A DNA stretch of 64,000 nt, taken from NCBI GenBank assembly GCA_025526995.1, contig JAHLKG010000011.1, positions 186,001 through 250,000 of the forward strand, written 5' to 3'. This DNA is from Powellomyces hirtus (taxonomy: Eukaryota > Chytridiomycota > Chytridiomycetes > Spizellomycetales > Powellomycetaceae). Positions 60,918 to 64,000 of this stretch are shown in pieces (the stretch's first letter is position 1; every line of letters begins with the position of its first letter). The notes under the pieces were generated by a model. It saw only the letters and a list, made by a program, of their open reading frames with translations. It did not search any database and was not told the DNA's origin. The position numbers and the translations under genes were made by a program.

Positions 60918-62949
60918 TTAGTCCTTCTTCATCCTATAGTATTCTTTCAGCTTTGCAAATAGCCGGTGTCTCTCTGATAGATACCTATCCGATGACAAGT
61001 AGAACTTTAGAGATCGACGGGCGTGTTGACTCTCTACGAACGCGTACTTACATCAAGCCGGTTACGCACAAGGCGCAGATTCCACCTACTGCCACGTGCC
61101 CAATCTTTGCTTTCCATGTAGCCCATCCATACCAGCGCATGTACGCAAAGGTCAGCAGCCACGAGATCACGAGGGCAACATGTCCCTTGAAATCCCCAGG
61201 TATCAACGCCAGAGGATTCATCGTGCGGGAATACGTTTCGTGACAGAGTGTTCTGGCGTTGGCGGTTAAATTCCGGGTCGCAGTTTCAACTAGAAACCTG
61301 TGTAGGAACGACCAGCAGAACCATATTCTCATGACCATGTTGGCCATATTTGCTAATATCAAACCTGATGGACCCAGGTCGAACACTTTCATCGTGACAA
61401 ATGCGACCGCGACGAACACCGCCGAGCAGGCTACCATCCAGTAGCTCTGCTTTCGTATTGCTCCGGAATCTCCAACTCCTTGTACAAATCCTTCTGTGAT
61501 TCCATTGATTCCCATAAGTGGAACGTAAAGGCAGTAGACTGATAGCGCCAGCACTATCTCCGGTGTTGAGGCCTTTCCGCTGCCGTAGAGAACGCTGATC
61601 AACGTGCCGCTGTAGTTTGTTGCAAAGAACACAAAATACGTCGCCAGGAATAGGTGAAACCGGATGAGTGTTGACAACAAGTCGATAGACAGAGTGATAT
61701 CTTGTGTTCTGATCCCTGTCATGGCAAGTCAGCCGGTGGTTGTCAATTGGCCCAATGGATACATGTTTCATGCTCCGTACCATCTCTGCTTGCCAAAGTT
61801 CTGGAGAAGAACGCGCGGGCTGCTTCTTCTATTGGCTGGAAAACTATCCGCGCAATCAATGACCCTAACCACGCAAAGTGAGCCAGTTGCAGCGGTGAGC
61901 CAGTTGCAGCGGCATCCAGACCATGCGCATCCATCTGAACGAACCATACCCAGATCCGACACCATCTTGTATGCACCCTTTTCGTCATTCGTCCCACCCA
62001 TGCATAAAAGTATAATCCGGTCTCCTTCGGTCAGGACATATTTCAATCCGGACTGTGCCATGAAGCTCCAGGCGACAGACAGCAAGTATGGGTCAAAGTA
62101 GAAGGGCCTAATAGACATGTATCAGAACACAAAGATACGTGGGTAATGATAAAATGGTAAAAAATACCGCTGAGCTTCGGTTTTAATTTGACGTGGTCGC
62201 AAAATGCCTAGAAGCGCTCTTGCCCCACCATGATCCCGACTCAAAGCGCGTAGGTAGCCGAACACCAGAAGCACGGCATACGCAAGATGGCCCCACGCAT
62301 AGGATTCGACTCCACAGGTGTCCACAGCTTCTCCAGTGTGAGAGGTACATGACAGGAGTGTCAAACTGAAGGTAGTCAAGCATCGCACCAGCAGTGCAAA
62401 CCCTTCGACCTTTGCTCGAACATTGTACATGAGGCTACTCTGCACTATCAGATACATAGGCTCACTGCATAGCTCCACTAGCGTAGCCAAGATGTATATC
62501 CTCGTAGCGTTCGAAGGACCAGGATTGCTTGCCGTCGACTGCCGAAAAAGTGCAAACAGTCCCACTAGAAGCAAACCCACCAGCATGGGCAGGTAGGAGA
62601 GATTTATTAACTGTTGCCTCCGTATATCCCGCCTGACTGCTCTCTTCTTCGAAGCATCGTGATCGGAATTTGGAGCCACTGTTGTGTCATCATCCGCAGA
62701 ATCCTCTGAGCTTCGGAGCAATGCCATACGCAGGTTCTCCCTGGAGAGAAACAATATTGTTCCAGAAAGGAGCTCCAAGCCCGAGGCCATGCCAACGGTA
62801 GTGATCGACGAAACTCTTTGAATAAAGTTATTCAGTAGAAAGGTAGCCATTCGCGACGACAATTGCAGAAGGAACAGATAACCGGCACCCTTGATGCTCG
62901 AGTTCAGGGCATTCTGCCCCTCCCTTCCATGAGAAGGGTCTTGCACCAT
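60918..62949 (-). CDS. RFT1: RFT1 ER membrane protein of N-glycosylation
   Basis: The product starts near ATG 62949 and has about a dozen membrane helices. Family landmarks are FLLNNFIQRVSSITTVGMAS, LELLSGTILFLSRENLRMAL, FMAQSGLKYVLTEGDRIILL, LIARIVFQPIEEAARAFFSR and GINGITEGFVQGVGDSGAI. The last exon encodes a basic tail ending EYYRMKKD (TAA at 60918-60920). RFT1 is needed for the Man5GlcNAc2-dolichol stage of N-glycan precursor assembly; whether it flips the lipid is debated. About five or six exons; a 60-base loop after the fourth helix is acidic and basic in turn. Earlier ATGs in the same open frame (62997) are less likely, as GAGYLFLLQLSSR sits at the usual distance from 62949. Confidence 0.9.
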
Positions 62950-63247
62950 CGCCGTCAGTGGACCGCAAAGCAAGGCAGAAATGCTGGCGACGAACAAACG
63001 GAGGGCATCTCAACGTCGCTTCGTTCGCTTACGCCAGCGCGTCTGCAACTAACCGCACTTGCAAGCCAAACGAGAGCAACGAGACCCACTTCGAGTTCCC
63101 ACAGGTTGCCAACCACTGAATACGCTGACGACTTGTACCTTGCGTTTACGCACGCTCAAAGCGCAACCGAAAATACGTCAATATCGACCTATCACCGACC
63201 CATCGAACTGAAAAATTGGACTTGTAACCCGCGTGCTCAATTTCACC
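62950..63247. promoter_or_regulatory. Divergent promoter of RFT1 and the PP2A scaffold gene
   Basis: About 300 bases between two divergent ATGs, without a supported exon. Confidence 0.5.
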
Positions 63248-64000
63248 ATGAACACGGAAGACGCCGACGAAACTTTGTACCCCATTGCTATCTTGATTGA
63301 TGAGCTGAAACACGAAGATGCATCCCTCCGTGTGAACGCTGTCCGCCGTCTTGCAACGATTGCATTGGCGCTGGGTCCCGAAAGAACGCGTGATGAACTC
63401 ATCCCTTTCCTCGAAGGTGAGATGCAAATGCAATTTGCACTTTCACGCGTTACCGATGGGCGAACGCGGGAAAAGGATGTCTTGAGCAGCTACAAATTAG
63501 GACAAGACTTGACACGAGTTTTTTTTGTCGTCTTGCAGACTCCATTGATGACGAGGATGAGGTTCTTTTGGTTCTTGCCGAGGAGTTGGGAGGGTTTGTG
63601 GAATATGTCGGAGGTCCCCAGTACGGTCACCTTCTGTTGCCTACTCTGGAAACATTGGCAGCCGTAGAGGAGACAGTCGTTAGAGATAAGGTCTGTAACC
63701 ACTGGAGACTCTTCTGCGTCCATCACGCATGGGCTGATTTTGGTTGTTGATGAAGGCCGTGGAGTCGATCGCCAAGATTGGCGTTCTTTTGGGACAACAA
63801 CAAATTGAGGAGCATTACATCCCAATGATTCGAAGACTTTCCATTGGAGACTGGTTTACCAGCCGAACCAGTGCCTGCGGATTGTATGCACCCGCTTACT
63901 CCTTGAGTACACCAAATACCCAAGAGGAGCTGAGGAGGTATATTTACCAGCATCAGTATGGAATCTCCCGGTCTGATACTGAAGTCCTTGGATAGGCTGT
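63248..64000 (+). CDS. PP2A scaffold subunit A (PR65/Tpd3-like), 3' partial
   Basis: Exons 63248-63416, 63539-63690 and 63756-63937 are visible, and a fourth probably begins at 63996 after GGATAG; the gene runs off the window. The N-terminus reads [20 protein letters not shown] and [20 protein letters not shown], which are the first HEAT repeat. Then [40 protein letters not shown] and [20 protein letters not shown] follow. The A subunit is a HEAT-repeat solenoid that joins the catalytic and regulatory subunits of protein phosphatase 2A. The acceptor of exon 3 is GATGAAG, which is weak but keeps VRDKAVES intact. Confidence 0.93.

Overview
The window is nuclear DNA of a fungus, probably an early-diverging zoosporic lineage such as a chytrid. 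Coding regions are broken by many short introns (about 55-100 nt) with GT-AG ends and, in two cases, GC-AG ends. Several gene families are fungal: a Skg3/Caf120-type PH protein, a Clr2-type silencing domain, an Adp1-like ABC transporter with an EGF-like ectodomain, and a fungal COA3. Others (CUL4, NudE, ANKRD40-like, GCNA, an INO80E-like coiled coil) are often lost in yeasts. The assignment to chytrids is inference; no rRNA is present.

From 1 to 44 kb the window is a dense run of housekeeping genes. In order they are: a Caf120/Skg3-like protein (5' partial), a 160-bp tandem repeat, a membrane-anchored methyltransferase, DPH7, PIG-X, a Clr2/INO80E/HMG-box protein, a broken GRDP (DUF1399) gene, CUL4, NDUFA9, SYS1, an Adp1-like ABCG transporter, tRNA-Val, a NudE-like protein, a double-CDGSH protein, a type II membrane protein, an ABHD12-like hydrolase, mitochondrial ClpP, an SLC25A39/40 (Mtm1) carrier, a Rab8/Sec4 GTPase, COA3 and SEC23.

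From 44.3 to 50 kb lies an accessory-looking island. It holds a chitin deacetylase relic, short overlapping ORFs with a proline-rich repeat, an 86-bp tandem repeat, related ORF remnants, a possible cysteine-rich secreted peptide and a TA-flanked inverted repeat that looks like a Tc1/mariner-type MITE.

From 50 to 64 kb housekeeping genes return: a GCNA/SprT-like protease, RidA, an ANKRD40-like protein, ribosomal protein uS3, an SH3-like segment followed by a metacaspase, two tandem tRNA-Ser(GCT) genes, RFT1 and the start of the PP2A scaffold subunit.

Many genes serve mitochondria (NDUFA9, ClpP, Mtm1-type carrier, COA3, probably RidA and the CDGSH protein) or the secretory pathway (PIG-X, SYS1, Rab8, SEC23, RFT1). 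They are individually transcribed, often as divergent pairs with short shared promoters. Several reading frames (the GRDP gene, the metacaspase) break near single-base or homopolymer sites, so assembly errors must be weighed against true pseudogenes. Exon joins were derived by hand from reading frame, splice-site consensus and family conservation.
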